This document shows, in pieces, positions 8,144-16,750 of a stretch of DNA of 64,000 nt. The stretch covers positions 29,414 through 93,413 of the forward strand of contig CALRVE020000012.1 of NCBI GenBank assembly GCA_943371535.1, in the 5' to 3' direction. Positions within the stretch are counted from its first letter, which is position 1; each line of letters starts with the position of its first letter. Under the pieces are notes generated by a model. That model was not told where the DNA came from and searched no databases. It saw nothing but the letters and a program-made list of their open reading frames with translations. Source of the stretch: UBA1930 sp943371535 (GTDB lineage: Bacteria > Bacteroidota > Bacteroidia > Chitinophagales > Chitinophagaceae). A program made the position numbers and the translations under genes.

Positions 8144-8710
8144 GTGAAACCTGAGTTTACTGAACAAGCATTATTGAAAGGATTGGCAGAAAATGATAGT
8201 AAGGCCATTGAAACCATATATAAAGACAACTTTAATATGGTTCAAAATTATATTTTGAATAATAATGGCACTTACGACGAAGCAAGGGATATTTTTCAGG
8301 AGGCAATGATTGCACTATATGAAAAAGCACAAAGTGAATCATTTGTTTTAACCTGTAAAATTAATACCTATGTATATTCCATATGCAGGAGGCTATGGCT
8401 TAAACGCTTACAACAATTGGGTAGATATTCTAACCAAGTTGATGGCCTTGAAGAGACTGTTCAAGTTGAAGAAGACCTTGAAATACATGAAAAACGCAAT
8501 ACCGACTTTGCAATAATGGAGAGAGCCTTAAATAGTTTAGGCGAACCTTGCAGAAGTTTAATTGAAGGTTTTTACATAAAAAAACTGGATATGCAAGCAT
8601 TATCCAAAGAATTTGGCTATACCAATGCCGATAATGCTAAAACACAGAAATACAAGTGTTTAATGAGATTGAAGAAATTATTTTTTGCACAATATAATAT
8701 AGGAGAGTGA
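8144..8710 (+). CDS. ECF-type RNA polymerase sigma-70 factor
   Basis: 188 residues. Region 2 is visible in AIETIYKDNFNMVQNYIL and DEARDIFQEAMIALYEKA; region 4 lies near LGEPCRSLIEGFYIKKLDMQALSKEFGY followed by KTQKYKCLMRLKKLF, a helix-turn-helix. The length suits an extracytoplasmic-function sigma factor. The start is GTG at 8144; no in-frame ATG is as well placed. Its stop overlaps the start of the next gene (TGATG), so sigma factor and membrane protease are translationally coupled, as sigma/anti-sigma pairs usually are. Probably autoregulated through the upstream motif. Confidence 0.9.
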   Translation: MKPEFTEQALLKGLAENDSKAIETIYKDNFNMVQNYILNNNGTYDEARDIFQEAMIALYEKAQSESFVLTCKINTYVYSICRRLWLKRLQQLGRYSNQVDGLEETVQVEEDLEIHEKRNTDFAIMERALNSLGEPCRSLIEGFYIKKLDMQALSKEFGYTNADNAKTQKYKCLMRLKKLFFAQYNIGE

Positions 8711-9813
8711 TGATAGACGATATTTTACTTTTACAAACAATCGAACGTTACTTAGATGATAAAATGCTGCCAGAAGAAAAATCTTTCTTTGAACAGCACA
8801 GAAAAAACGTTCCAGAAATTGACCAAATGGTGGTTGAACATGCAATGTTTTTGCACCAAATGGAAGATTATTCTGCCAACCATAATCTTAAACACAGCTT
8901 ACACCTTGCACATGAAAAATTGTTAGCTGCTGGTTCAATTAACGAAGGCGGCGAAACTTCTACCAAAGGAAAAGTTATTCAAATTTGGAATAAATACCGC
9001 AAAGTAACCGGTATTGCAGCAGTTGTGGGTGGTGCTATTGCATTAATGATAAGTGGTTTAGTTGCGTTTTTTGCTCCTGTAAATCAATTGGCTTTAGAAG
9101 AATTAGGCTCTAAAATTGATAAACTTGAACGTGGACAACAATATCAAGGCAATAAAATAAATGACGTAATATCTAAAATACCGAAAGATGCTGAAGTAAG
9201 AGGTGGCGGTTCTGGTTTTTTAATTGATGCAAAAGGATATATTGTTACCAATGCTCACGTATTAAGAGGTGCCAAGTTTGCCAATGTGTATAACGCTGGG
9301 AAAGAATATAAAACTAAAATCATTTTTACCGACTACTCAAGAGATTTAGCCATCTTAAAAATTGCCGATCAAGATTTTTCACCTGCAAAATCATTACCTT
9401 ATGGAATTAGTAAAGTTTCATTAGATTTAGGAGAAGAAGTGTTTACACTTGGATACCCTAAAAATGAAATGGTGTACAATATGGGTTATTTAAGTGCAAG
9501 AACTGGTTTTGAGGGCGATACTTTGAGTTGCCAAATTCAAATGAGTGCAAATCCTGGTAATAGTGGTGGTCCAGTTCTAAATAAATATGGAGAAGTGGTA
9601 GGTATTCTTAGTACCAAAGAAAAACAAGCAGAAGGCGTAACGTTTGCTATTACGAGTAAATACATTCATAAAATGGTAGATGAATTAAAAAAGTCTGATA
9701 CTAGTTTCCAAAAAGTAAAAATGCCTGCTTATTCAACATTAAGAGGTATGGATAGAGTGAACCAAATTAAGAAAATGGAAGATTGTATTTTCTTAATTAA
9801 AGCATACAACTAA
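8710..9813 (+). CDS. Membrane-anchored trypsin-like (HtrA-type) protease with anti-sigma-like N-terminus
   Basis: 367 residues. Residues 1-75 are predicted cytoplasmic; IERYLDDKMLPEEKSFFEQH resembles the helical start of anti-sigma domains, but no zinc-binding HxxxCxxC is present. A single TM segment (about 99-122: GIAAVVGGAIALMISGLVAF) and a short coiled linker lead to a periplasmic S1C protease domain with an intact triad: His183 (TNAHV), Asp212 (RDLAI) and Ser285 (GNSGGP). No PDZ domain follows. Context (TGATG overlap with an ECF sigma) suggests it controls the sigma factor and may sense envelope stress with its protease domain; this is inference. An upstream in-frame GTG at 8707 is the alternative start. 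Confidence 0.85.
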   Translation: MIDDILLLQTIERYLDDKMLPEEKSFFEQHRKNVPEIDQMVVEHAMFLHQMEDYSANHNLKHSLHLAHEKLLAAGSINEGGETSTKGKVIQIWNKYRKVTGIAAVVGGAIALMISGLVAFFAPVNQLALEELGSKIDKLERGQQYQGNKINDVISKIPKDAEVRGGGSGFLIDAKGYIVTNAHVLRGAKFANVYNAGKEYKTKIIFTDYSRDLAILKIADQDFSPAKSLPYGISKVSLDLGEEVFTLGYPKNEMVYNMGYLSARTGFEGDTLSCQIQMSANPGNSGGPVLNKYGEVVGILSTKEKQAEGVTFAITSKYIHKMVDELKKSDTSFQKVKMPAYSTLRGMDRVNQIKKMEDCIFLIKAYN

Positions 9814-9835
9814 TCCACAATTCAACTGATATTCA

Positions 9836-9865
9836 AAAGTTCTGTAGCAATACAGAACTTTTTTG
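9836..9865 (+). terminator. Intrinsic terminator of the sigma/protease operon
   Basis: AAAGTTCTGTA (9836-9846) pairs with TACAGAACTTT (9851-9861) around GCAA, followed by T-rich sequence. 23 nt after the protease stop. Confidence 0.9.
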
Positions 9866-9973
9866 TTTGAATTAACAAAATAAATTCTTACTCTAGAAAT
9901 CTGAATATATTTCATCTTCTCATAAAACTTCCCACACAATTGAATTAATTCATTTCAATAAGAAGCACTCTCC

Positions 9974-9981
9974 TATTTTTG
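9974..9981 (+). promoter_or_regulatory. Putative Bacteroidota -7 box giving a leaderless mRNA
   Basis: TATTTTTG is an exact match to TAnnTTTG and ends only 4 nt before the ATG at 9986, so transcription would begin at or next to the start codon. No good TTTG box is seen at the expected upstream distance. Confidence 0.45.
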
Positions 9982-9985
9982 AAGT

Positions 9986-10969
9986 ATGGCATGGTTAACA
10001 GTAGATCACTTATCTAAAAATATCAATAATCAACTAGTTGTAAATAATATACACTTTACTCAAGAACAAAATCAACCTATTGCAATTGCAGGTTCTACAG
10101 GCTCAGGGAAAACTACTTTGTTGAAAATGATTGCAGGACTTATTCAACCCACAAGTGGTACAGTTATATTCAATAATCAAAAAGTGCCAGGGCCTAATGA
10201 TAAATTGTTGCCAGGTATTAAAGACATTGCTTACTTAAGTCAACATTTTGAATTACGTAATAACTATTATGTACAGGAGATTTTAGAAATGAGTAACAAA
10301 CTCCATATTTCTGAAGCTAAAAATATGTACAAGGTTTGTAGAGTTGAACATTTGCTAAACAGAAAAACAACAGAATTATCTGGAGGCGAAAAGCAGCGTA
10401 TTGCTTTGGCTAAACTACTCACTACTCAACCTAAATTATTGTTGCTAGATGAACCATTTTCTAACTTAGATATGGTGCACAAAGATTTAATGAAACAAGT
10501 AATTAGAGATATAGGCAACCAGTTAAATATTACTTGTATCATGATTTCTCATGAAGCTGCTGATATATTAAGTTGGGCCAATGAAATATTGATTTTACAA
10601 GATGGCCAGTTGGTACAAAAGGGTACTCCAAAAGAGGTGTACCAAAAACCCACAAATCAATATGTAGCAAGTCTTTTAGGCGAATACAATATTATTAATC
10701 ATAAAAATGCAGCTGGCTTTACAAGACTTCCTCAACAACCATCAAATGATAAACAATTAATGCTTCGTCCCGAACATATTAAAGTAGAAAGAGCTACCAA
10801 TATTTTTCAAAAAGATACCATTGAAAAAATTTTGTTTTGGGGAAGTTATTATACCATAGATGTGTTAGTTAACAATCAACTAATCAGAGTAAAAACATTA
10901 AGAACCGATTTACAAGAAGGTGAAAGGGTTTTTTTAACAGTTGATGCCGCTGATATTTGGTATATATAA
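9986..10969 (+). CDS. ABC transporter ATP-binding protein (with TOBE-like C-terminus)
   Basis: 327 residues. ABC ATPase with Walker A GSTGSGKTT (about 36-44), Q-loop YLSQHF, signature LSGGEKQR, Walker B LLLLDEPFSNLD and a switch His (MISHEA). After residue about 235 comes a region with MLRPEHIKVE and a small beta domain, as in the TOBE tails of the sulfate/polyamine/Fe3+ (CysA/PotA/FbpC) class. No permease or binding-protein gene is adjacent, so the substrate is unknown. Likely leaderless (see the -7 box). Confidence 0.88.
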   Translation: MAWLTVDHLSKNINNQLVVNNIHFTQEQNQPIAIAGSTGSGKTTLLKMIAGLIQPTSGTVIFNNQKVPGPNDKLLPGIKDIAYLSQHFELRNNYYVQEILEMSNKLHISEAKNMYKVCRVEHLLNRKTTELSGGEKQRIALAKLLTTQPKLLLLDEPFSNLDMVHKDLMKQVIRDIGNQLNITCIMISHEAADILSWANEILILQDGQLVQKGTPKEVYQKPTNQYVASLLGEYNIINHKNAAGFTRLPQQPSNDKQLMLRPEHIKVERATNIFQKDTIEKILFWGSYYTIDVLVNNQLIRVKTLRTDLQEGERVFLTVDAADIWYI

Positions 10970-11107
10970 AGTTGTTCAGAGCAATAAAAATCTCTCTCAC
11001 AGAAATTGGAGGTAAAGCAGAAAAAAATTTCTAAAACCAAAGTAATCTACCTTTCGTATATATACATATGCAAGTTTAGCAACCTGTTTTAATATCCAAT
11101 ATTCACT

Positions 11108-11161
11108 ATGAAACAACAAAAATTTTATCAATATCTTATTAAAGCTAAACTCAGCAACTAG
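11108..11161 (+). CDS. Candidate 17-residue small protein
   Basis: ATG to TAG encodes MKQQKFYQYLIKAKLSN, a basic peptide that could form an amphipathic helix. It sits alone in a 265-bp gap, with a TACCTTTC sequence (close to TAnnTTTG) about 50 nt upstream and a strong terminator about 15 nt downstream, so it could be a separate short transcript. No similarity is recognised; it may be chance or a regulatory RNA. Confidence 0.3.
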   Translation: MKQQKFYQYLIKAKLSN

Positions 11162-11174
11162 GTACTTTTTAAAT

Positions 11175-11213
11175 AATAAAAGCTACTCTTTTTGAAGGTA
11201 GTAGCTTTTATTT
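11175..11213. terminator. Bidirectional terminator, small ORF / GH31
   Basis: AATAAAAGCTACT pairs with AGTAGCTTTTATT, with a 12-nt loop and T-rich ends on both strands. Serves the minus-strand GH31 gene and any plus-strand transcript from the gap. Confidence 0.8.
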
Positions 11214-11234
11214 TATTATGTAGAATTGTAGCTT

Positions 11235-13583
11235 TTAATCAATCAAATCAATAATCATGGCTTCATCTTTCAACGTATATGTAAGCGTAACGTTTTTGGG
11301 GAATCCATGTAAAACAATCTTAACAGTGGTAAATTTTGATGTAAAGCTTCCCTCCTTTCTTTCTATCATCAATTTGTTTGATAATCCATCGTACACCATA
11401 TTTCTTTTATAAAATTTACCTTTTTCATAATCGTAAGTTTCACCATCGTCTTCATAATATAAAAAACGGGTTGGCTGTGTACCTTTATATACATGCAAGT
11501 ATAAAATACCATCACCTTTTTCTTTGGTATGCTGTATAGTATTTTGTATTGGTAAAATAGCTCCTTCTTTAATAAATACTGGTAACTCATCTAAAGGAGA
11601 ATGAACAAAATAAGCTTCCCCACCATTGTAAACCTTATCGTTACTATGTTTATACCATTTTGCATTACCTGGCAAATATACCTCTGTAGTTTGTTGGGTT
11701 GAAGTACAAGGTGCAACAAGCATTTGTTCACCAAACATAAATTGGTTTTCAAATTTGCCATCGTATACTTTACTATCGAACGTATATTCAATAGGCAACA
11801 TTCTGTTAATAGGCATTCCTGTTGTATGAGCTTGATAAAATGAACTATATAAATAAGGCAATAGCTGATAACGCTGCTCTAATATTTTTCTAATTTTTGA
11901 GGTATTGAATTCACCAAACAACCAAGGCTCTCTATAGTTATAACCAATATGTGTATGGTTACGAAACAAAGGTGAATACACTGCCAAACTTAACCAGCGA
12001 ATAAATAATTCTGGTGATGGATTACCAATAAATCCACCAATATCCATTCCAACATAAGGTACTCCACTTACACCCATACTATTGAGTAGACGGAACCCCA
12101 GTAACATGTGTTCATCACTGCTAACATTATCTCCTGTCCATTGAGCTGAATATTTTTGTACACCAGCATAAGCAGCTCTGGTAAGTATAAACGGTCGCTG
12201 ACCATTCATTAAACTTTTTGTTCCTTCAAATGTGGCTTTAGACATTAAAGATCCATAGGCATTTTTTACAGTGAATAAAGTTTTCTTGTCTTTGCCTTCA
12301 CCAAACTCTATCAAATTCGGAAACTCTCTTCCCCAAGCTGCAGGTTCGTTCATATCATTCCAAAAACCTCTCACGCCATTATTTACATAAGCATCTTTAA
12401 AACTATTGCCCCACCATTTTCGGGTACTTTCTTTGGTAAAATCTGGAAAATGGCAACGTCCTGGCCAAACATGACCTGTATAAGTTTTGCCATTGGGATA
12501 AGTAGCAAAATGTTTGTTGGCTAAGCCTTCTTCGTATGCTTTATAACCTTTTTCAATTTTAATGCCTGGGTCAATAATGGTAACCATATCAAAACCCATT
12601 TGCTTCATATTGGTTAACATGCCCTTTACGTCAGGAAACTTGTTACTCCAAGTAAATACTTTGTAATTATCCATGTAATTAATATCACTCACAATTACAT
12701 CGGCAGGTAATTTTTGCTCTCTAAATGTTTTGGCAATAGTGAGTAATTGTTCAGGATTATCGTAACCCCAACGGCTTTGTTGAAAACCTAAACTCCACAA
12801 TGGAGGCATGGTTGTTCTACCAGTTAAAGTTGTATAATCTTTAATAATATTGGCTACTGAATTAGCTCCAAAAAAGTAATAATTTATTTCGCCATCATCG
12901 GCACCAAAATGAAAAATTTCTTCATCGGCACCACCACCAAAATTGAAATAAGATTTATGTGTATTATCAAAGAAAATTCCATAAGTAGCATTGTTTTGAA
13001 TACCAATAAAAAATGGAATAGTAGAATATAATGGATCTGCATTTGTGGCATAACCTGGCACATCACTGTTCCAATGAGTAAAAAAGTTCCCTCTCCTATT
13101 AATACCTCCAGTTTTTTCGCCTAAACCAATAAATTTTTCATCACTATGTAACTTTTTATAACAACTTACCTGATTGCCAAACCAACTAATGCCTAAATCT
13201 TTATCATCGGCATTTAATAATTTGTTGGAACGATTGTAAAAGTTTACACGAAAAGGTTGTTTAGTAATTTCTACCAACAAACTATCGGTGTATAAAATAA
13301 TTGAATTGGCTTCTTCATCTTTTTTAATAAAATTGCCCGTTGGTGTTAGATTATCTATGGCAAAAGAAAAATCATCTGTAAGGTTTTGTTTACTTACTCT
13401 TACCCTTACTGTAGTTGAATTGTAAGCGGTAATTTTTGCAAAAGCATTGGTTAACTCAAAGTTATATCCAGCTTGAGTTGGGGTAACTTTTTTAATGTTA
13501 CCAATTTGTTCACTTAATCTGTTCATTTGTGCAGTAGATGAAACGTAAAACAAGGTGAATGTTGCAAGCAATAATTTAGTCAT
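11235..13583 (-). CDS. GH31 alpha-glucosidase, secreted
   Basis: 782 residues with a signal peptide (MTKLLLATFTLFYVSSTAQ). An N-terminal beta-sandwich (galactose-mutarotase-like) is followed by the GH31 barrel, with the nucleophile Asp in WNDMNEPAAW near residue 410 and the acid/base region TGDNVSSDEHMLLGF. Other family blocks: GFQQSRWGYDNPEQL, VSDINYMDNYKVFTWS, SGVPYVGMDIGGFIGNPSPELFIRW, FRNHTHIG. Releases alpha-linked glucose from starch-like oligosaccharides; exact linkage preference unknown. The frame opens at 13601, but the ATG at 13583 gives the better signal peptide. Follows ubiX on the same strand. Confidence 0.93.
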   Translation of the reverse strand: MTKLLLATFTLFYVSSTAQMNRLSEQIGNIKKVTPTQAGYNFELTNAFAKITAYNSTTVRVRVSKQNLTDDFSFAIDNLTPTGNFIKKDEEANSIILYTDSLLVEITKQPFRVNFYNRSNKLLNADDKDLGISWFGNQVSCYKKLHSDEKFIGLGEKTGGINRRGNFFTHWNSDVPGYATNADPLYSTIPFFIGIQNNATYGIFFDNTHKSYFNFGGGADEEIFHFGADDGEINYYFFGANSVANIIKDYTTLTGRTTMPPLWSLGFQQSRWGYDNPEQLLTIAKTFREQKLPADVIVSDINYMDNYKVFTWSNKFPDVKGMLTNMKQMGFDMVTIIDPGIKIEKGYKAYEEGLANKHFATYPNGKTYTGHVWPGRCHFPDFTKESTRKWWGNSFKDAYVNNGVRGFWNDMNEPAAWGREFPNLIEFGEGKDKKTLFTVKNAYGSLMSKATFEGTKSLMNGQRPFILTRAAYAGVQKYSAQWTGDNVSSDEHMLLGFRLLNSMGVSGVPYVGMDIGGFIGNPSPELFIRWLSLAVYSPLFRNHTHIGYNYREPWLFGEFNTSKIRKILEQRYQLLPYLYSSFYQAHTTGMPINRMLPIEYTFDSKVYDGKFENQFMFGEQMLVAPCTSTQQTTEVYLPGNAKWYKHSNDKVYNGGEAYFVHSPLDELPVFIKEGAILPIQNTIQHTKEKGDGILYLHVYKGTQPTRFLYYEDDGETYDYEKGKFYKRNMVYDGLSNKLMIERKEGSFTSKFTTVKIVLHGFPKNVTLTYTLKDEAMIIDLID

Positions 13584-13636
13584 AGTGTTCAATTTACACA
13601 TTGCAAAGTAGTACTAAATTTTGCTATGGCAAACAA

Positions 13637-14203
13637 TTATTTGCCCCATCTATAACTGGCAATATCTAATCCTGCCAAGTCTAAAACTCTGTCAACCACA
13701 GTTGCAGCTACTTCTTCAATTGTTTTTGGAACAGAATAAAATGAAGGTGTTGCAGGGCAAATAATTCCACCTGCGAGGGTTACGGTTTCCATGTTTTTTA
13801 TATGGATGAGATTGTATGGAGATTCTCTTACCATCAATATTAATTTTCTTCTTTCTTTTAAAATTACATCAGCAGCTCTGGTAACTAAATCATCACTTAT
13901 ACCTCCTGCAATTCTTCCCAAAGTTCCCATACTACAAGGAGCAACAATCATAATGTTGTATTTAGCCGAACCAGATGCAAATGGAGCATTAAAGTTGTGT
14001 TTTTCAAAATAGGTAGCTTCGTAATTTTTATACTCATCGTTACCTAATTCGGTTTCCCAAACTTCTTTTGCATTTTTACTCATTACAATGCCCAATGCAC
14101 TGTATTGATTTTTTATTTGCATCAATTTATCTAACAAAACTTTTGCATAAATACTTCCGCTGGCTCCTGTAATGGCTAAAGCTATTTTATTGGTTGGGTT
14201 CAT
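13637..14203 (-). CDS. ubiX: Flavin prenyltransferase UbiX
   Basis: 188 residues. Start KIALAITGASGSIYAKVLLDKL contains the FMN-binding TGASG; SAKYNIMIVAPCSMGTLGRIAGGISDDLVTRAADVILKERRKLILMVRESP is the core UbiX/Pad1 block. UbiX makes prenylated FMN for UbiD-type decarboxylases. No ubiD lies in the window, so the partner must be elsewhere. Length is normal. Confidence 0.94.
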   Translation of the reverse strand: MNPTNKIALAITGASGSIYAKVLLDKLMQIKNQYSALGIVMSKNAKEVWETELGNDEYKNYEATYFEKHNFNAPFASGSAKYNIMIVAPCSMGTLGRIAGGISDDLVTRAADVILKERRKLILMVRESPYNLIHIKNMETVTLAGGIICPATPSFYSVPKTIEEVAATVVDRVLDLAGLDIASYRWGK

Positions 14204-14279
14204 GTTTAACTAATATACTATGCTAACAATAAAAGGCGAATGCAGTTCAATAAAATAAAATTAAAAATCAGTTTTTCTA

Positions 14280-15335
14280 CTAAATGCTACCATACTTCTT
14301 TTTAAAAGCAATTAATAAACCCACTACATCATTATAACTAGATAACCCTTTGCTTTGATGATTGGCTTTTAAATACTGAGCATAAATTTGATTCATTAAC
14401 GGTGATATTTCGTTTTGTTGTTGATTAAAAAACAAACGAATATTTCTTAAATCTTTTCTTACCAAACTATCTAATTGCCAACCATGTGTTTCATTGGTAT
14501 CCATTAAAAATAATTCCATTGCTGCGTACTTATATAAATCTAAATATACAGAATACTGAAAATATAAATTCTTGCTTTTACTACAGGCTAAATAGCCAAC
14601 AAAGTTTGCCTCGTCTTCACTTGCATAACCTAACTGATGTGCAATTTCATGGCAGGTAACATAAGGAACAATAATAGTAGGTACATGTGTACTTAATTGA
14701 GCTTCTCCTGTAAATGGATTATAATATCCTGTGAAACCAACGTAATGACTTACACTGCTCAATAAACTTTTTTTAATTGATGGAGTACGATAATTTAAAA
14801 ATGGGTACACTGAATCAATTGTATTATACAACTGTGCACTTTCTTGAAAAATATTTTTAAAATTGAGGTTAGGCAAGGTGTCGTTTCCAATAAGTTTTCT
14901 TGTGGTGTTTACTTTATCAATTAAACTACAAACAAGCTCTTTTACTTCTTCTTTTGAATAGGTTTGCTTATCTATTTTCAATTGATGTGCAATACCCAAA
15001 CGGCTATAGTTTAACCCCCATAAAATATTAAATACAATAAAAATCCAAAGTATTGTTCTTATAAATGTTGAAAAAAAATGGATGAGGAATATTTTGTATA
15101 TTTTTTTAAGAATCAATGATTGTATGAATTTGTATATCCAAAATAATACTTGAATAATTAAAATTAAATATATAATATCTCCAATACTGATGGGCAACCA
15201 TGCAGTTATCGTACGAAGCAATATTGAAATTTGAACAAAGAGTTGGGTGCTATAATGCTGCTCAACTAAAGAAGGAAAAGATTGAAAAATTACAATCAAC
15301 AATACCAATAAACATGGTATAACCCATTGCTTCAT
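14280..15335 (-). CDS. DUF3810 membrane protein with zinc-peptidase-like motif
   Basis: 351 residues. Two or three hydrophobic segments at the N-terminus (VIPCLLVLLIVIFQSF, IGDIIYLILIIQVLFWIY, FIRTILWIFIVFNILWGLNY) precede a soluble region with HEIAHQLGYASEDEANFVGYLAC. The HExxH with a downstream Glu resembles a zincin active site, and the family is known as DUF3810. Substrate and role unknown. The ATG at 15335 (MKQWVIP) was preferred over 15374 because it starts the first TM segment. Confidence 0.85.
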   Translation of the reverse strand: MKQWVIPCLLVLLIVIFQSFPSLVEQHYSTQLFVQISILLRTITAWLPISIGDIIYLILIIQVLFWIYKFIQSLILKKIYKIFLIHFFSTFIRTILWIFIVFNILWGLNYSRLGIAHQLKIDKQTYSKEEVKELVCSLIDKVNTTRKLIGNDTLPNLNFKNIFQESAQLYNTIDSVYPFLNYRTPSIKKSLLSSVSHYVGFTGYYNPFTGEAQLSTHVPTIIVPYVTCHEIAHQLGYASEDEANFVGYLACSKSKNLYFQYSVYLDLYKYAAMELFLMDTNETHGWQLDSLVRKDLRNIRLFFNQQQNEISPLMNQIYAQYLKANHQSKGLSSYNDVVGLLIAFKKKYGSI

Positions 15336-15407
15336 AATATGAATGATAGAAGAATTTGAAGTAGAGAATGGCATGCATCAAAACTAAGCAATCGAACAGA
15401 AGAAACA

Positions 15408-15433
15408 TAAAAAAGCCCTGCATTTGCAGGGCT
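15408..15433 (-). terminator. Intrinsic terminator of metK
   Basis: GCCCTGCA (15415-15422) pairs with TGCAGGGC (15425-15432); a run of T follows on the minus strand. It separates metK from the DUF3810 gene. Confidence 0.9.
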
Positions 15434-15441
15434 TTCAACAT

Positions 15442-16695
15442 TTATTTTAAACCAAAAGCTTTTTTTACTTTGGTTACATAATCTAATTTTTCCCAAGTAA
15501 ATAATTCTACTTTCATTTTCTTTACTTTACCATCTGGTGAAGTAAACGTTTTTTCTACCACTTCATTTTTACGTCCCATATGGCCGTAAGCAGCAGTTTC
15601 GCTATACATTGGTGTACGTAATTTCAAGCGTTGCTCAATGAAATAAGGTCTCATATCGAAAACGCTTTCAACAATTTTACCAATTTGACCATCTGTTAAG
15701 CCAACTTTTGCAGTTCCGTAGGTATTTACATTAATTGAAGTTGGTTGAGCAACTCCAATAGCGTAAGAAACTTGTACTAAAACTTCATCAGCAACACCAG
15801 CTGCTACTAAGTTTTTAGCAATATGACGAGTAGCATAAGCAGCAGAACGATCTACTTTACTTGGATCTTTACCAGAAAAAGCTCCACCACCATGTGCACC
15901 CTTACCACCATAAGTATCTACAATAATTTTTCTTCCTGTTAAACCTGTATCACCATGTGGACCACCAATTACAAATTTACCTGTTGGATTAATATGATAC
16001 TTAATATCGTTATTGAAAAGCTTAGCATATTTTTTATACTTAGCTTTTACACGAGGGATTAAAATTTCAATAATATCTTTCTTAATTTTAGCCAACATTT
16101 TTGCTTCTGTATCAAAATCATCATGCTGAGTAGAAACTACAATTGCATCAATTCTTACAGGAACATTGTTATCATCATACTCTAATGTTACTTGGCTTTT
16201 AGCATCAGGACGTAGGTATTTAATAGCTTTATTTTCTCTTCTTAGAGCAGCTAATTCAATCAAAATTTTGTGAGCTAAGTCTAACGCCAATGGCATATAA
16301 TCTTCAGTTTCGTTACTTGCATAACCAAACATCATACCTTGGTCGCCAGCACCTTGTTCTTCTTTTTTCTTTCTATCAACCCCTTGGTTAATATCAGCAC
16401 TTTGCTCATGAATGGCAGATAAAATACCACATGAGTTAGCTTCGAACATGTACTCACTTTTGGTATAACCAATTTTACGAATTACACCACGAGCAATTTC
16501 TTGAACATCTAAATAAGCTTTAGATTTCACTTCACCAGCAAGAACAACTTGTCCTGTAGTTACAAGAGTTTCGCAGGCCACTTTACTTTGAGGGTCAAAA
16601 GCCAAAAAGTTGTCGATTAAAGCATCAGAGATTTGATCCGAAACTTTATCTGGGTGTCCTTCAGAAACACTTTCAGAAGTAAATAAATACGGCAT
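15442..16695 (-). CDS. metK: S-adenosylmethionine synthetase
   Basis: 417 residues. MPYLFTSESVSEGHPDKVSDQISDA at the N-terminus, GAGDQGMMFGYA (ATP/methionine site), the GPHGDTGLTGRKI block and the P-loop-like GGGAFSGKDPSKVDRS are all intact. Converts Met and ATP to SAM. Last gene of a likely GT5-DUF4270-metK run on the minus strand (55-bp gap upstream). No SAM riboswitch is visible in that gap. Confidence 0.97.
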   Translation of the reverse strand: MPYLFTSESVSEGHPDKVSDQISDALIDNFLAFDPQSKVACETLVTTGQVVLAGEVKSKAYLDVQEIARGVIRKIGYTKSEYMFEANSCGILSAIHEQSADINQGVDRKKKEEQGAGDQGMMFGYASNETEDYMPLALDLAHKILIELAALRRENKAIKYLRPDAKSQVTLEYDDNNVPVRIDAIVVSTQHDDFDTEAKMLAKIKKDIIEILIPRVKAKYKKYAKLFNNDIKYHINPTGKFVIGGPHGDTGLTGRKIIVDTYGGKGAHGGGAFSGKDPSKVDRSAAYATRHIAKNLVAAGVADEVLVQVSYAIGVAQPTSINVNTYGTAKVGLTDGQIGKIVESVFDMRPYFIEQRLKLRTPMYSETAAYGHMGRKNEVVEKTFTSPDGKVKKMKVELFTWEKLDYVTKVKKAFGLK

Positions 16696-16750
16696 GAATA
16701 TATTTTTTTTAAAATGAGTTGCAAATATAAGGTTTGATAAGCAAGTGGAA

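Noticed and set aside
13774..13810. A GGGTTAC at 13776 resembling the ECF box
   Set aside because: It lies inside ubiX and the sequence 16 nt further is ATATGG, not GTATwAA, so the second box is missing.
16696..16750. SAM riboswitch upstream of metK
   Set aside because: The gap is only 55 bp and shows no paired stems of the known SAM-riboswitch types; metK is probably read from an upstream promoter.
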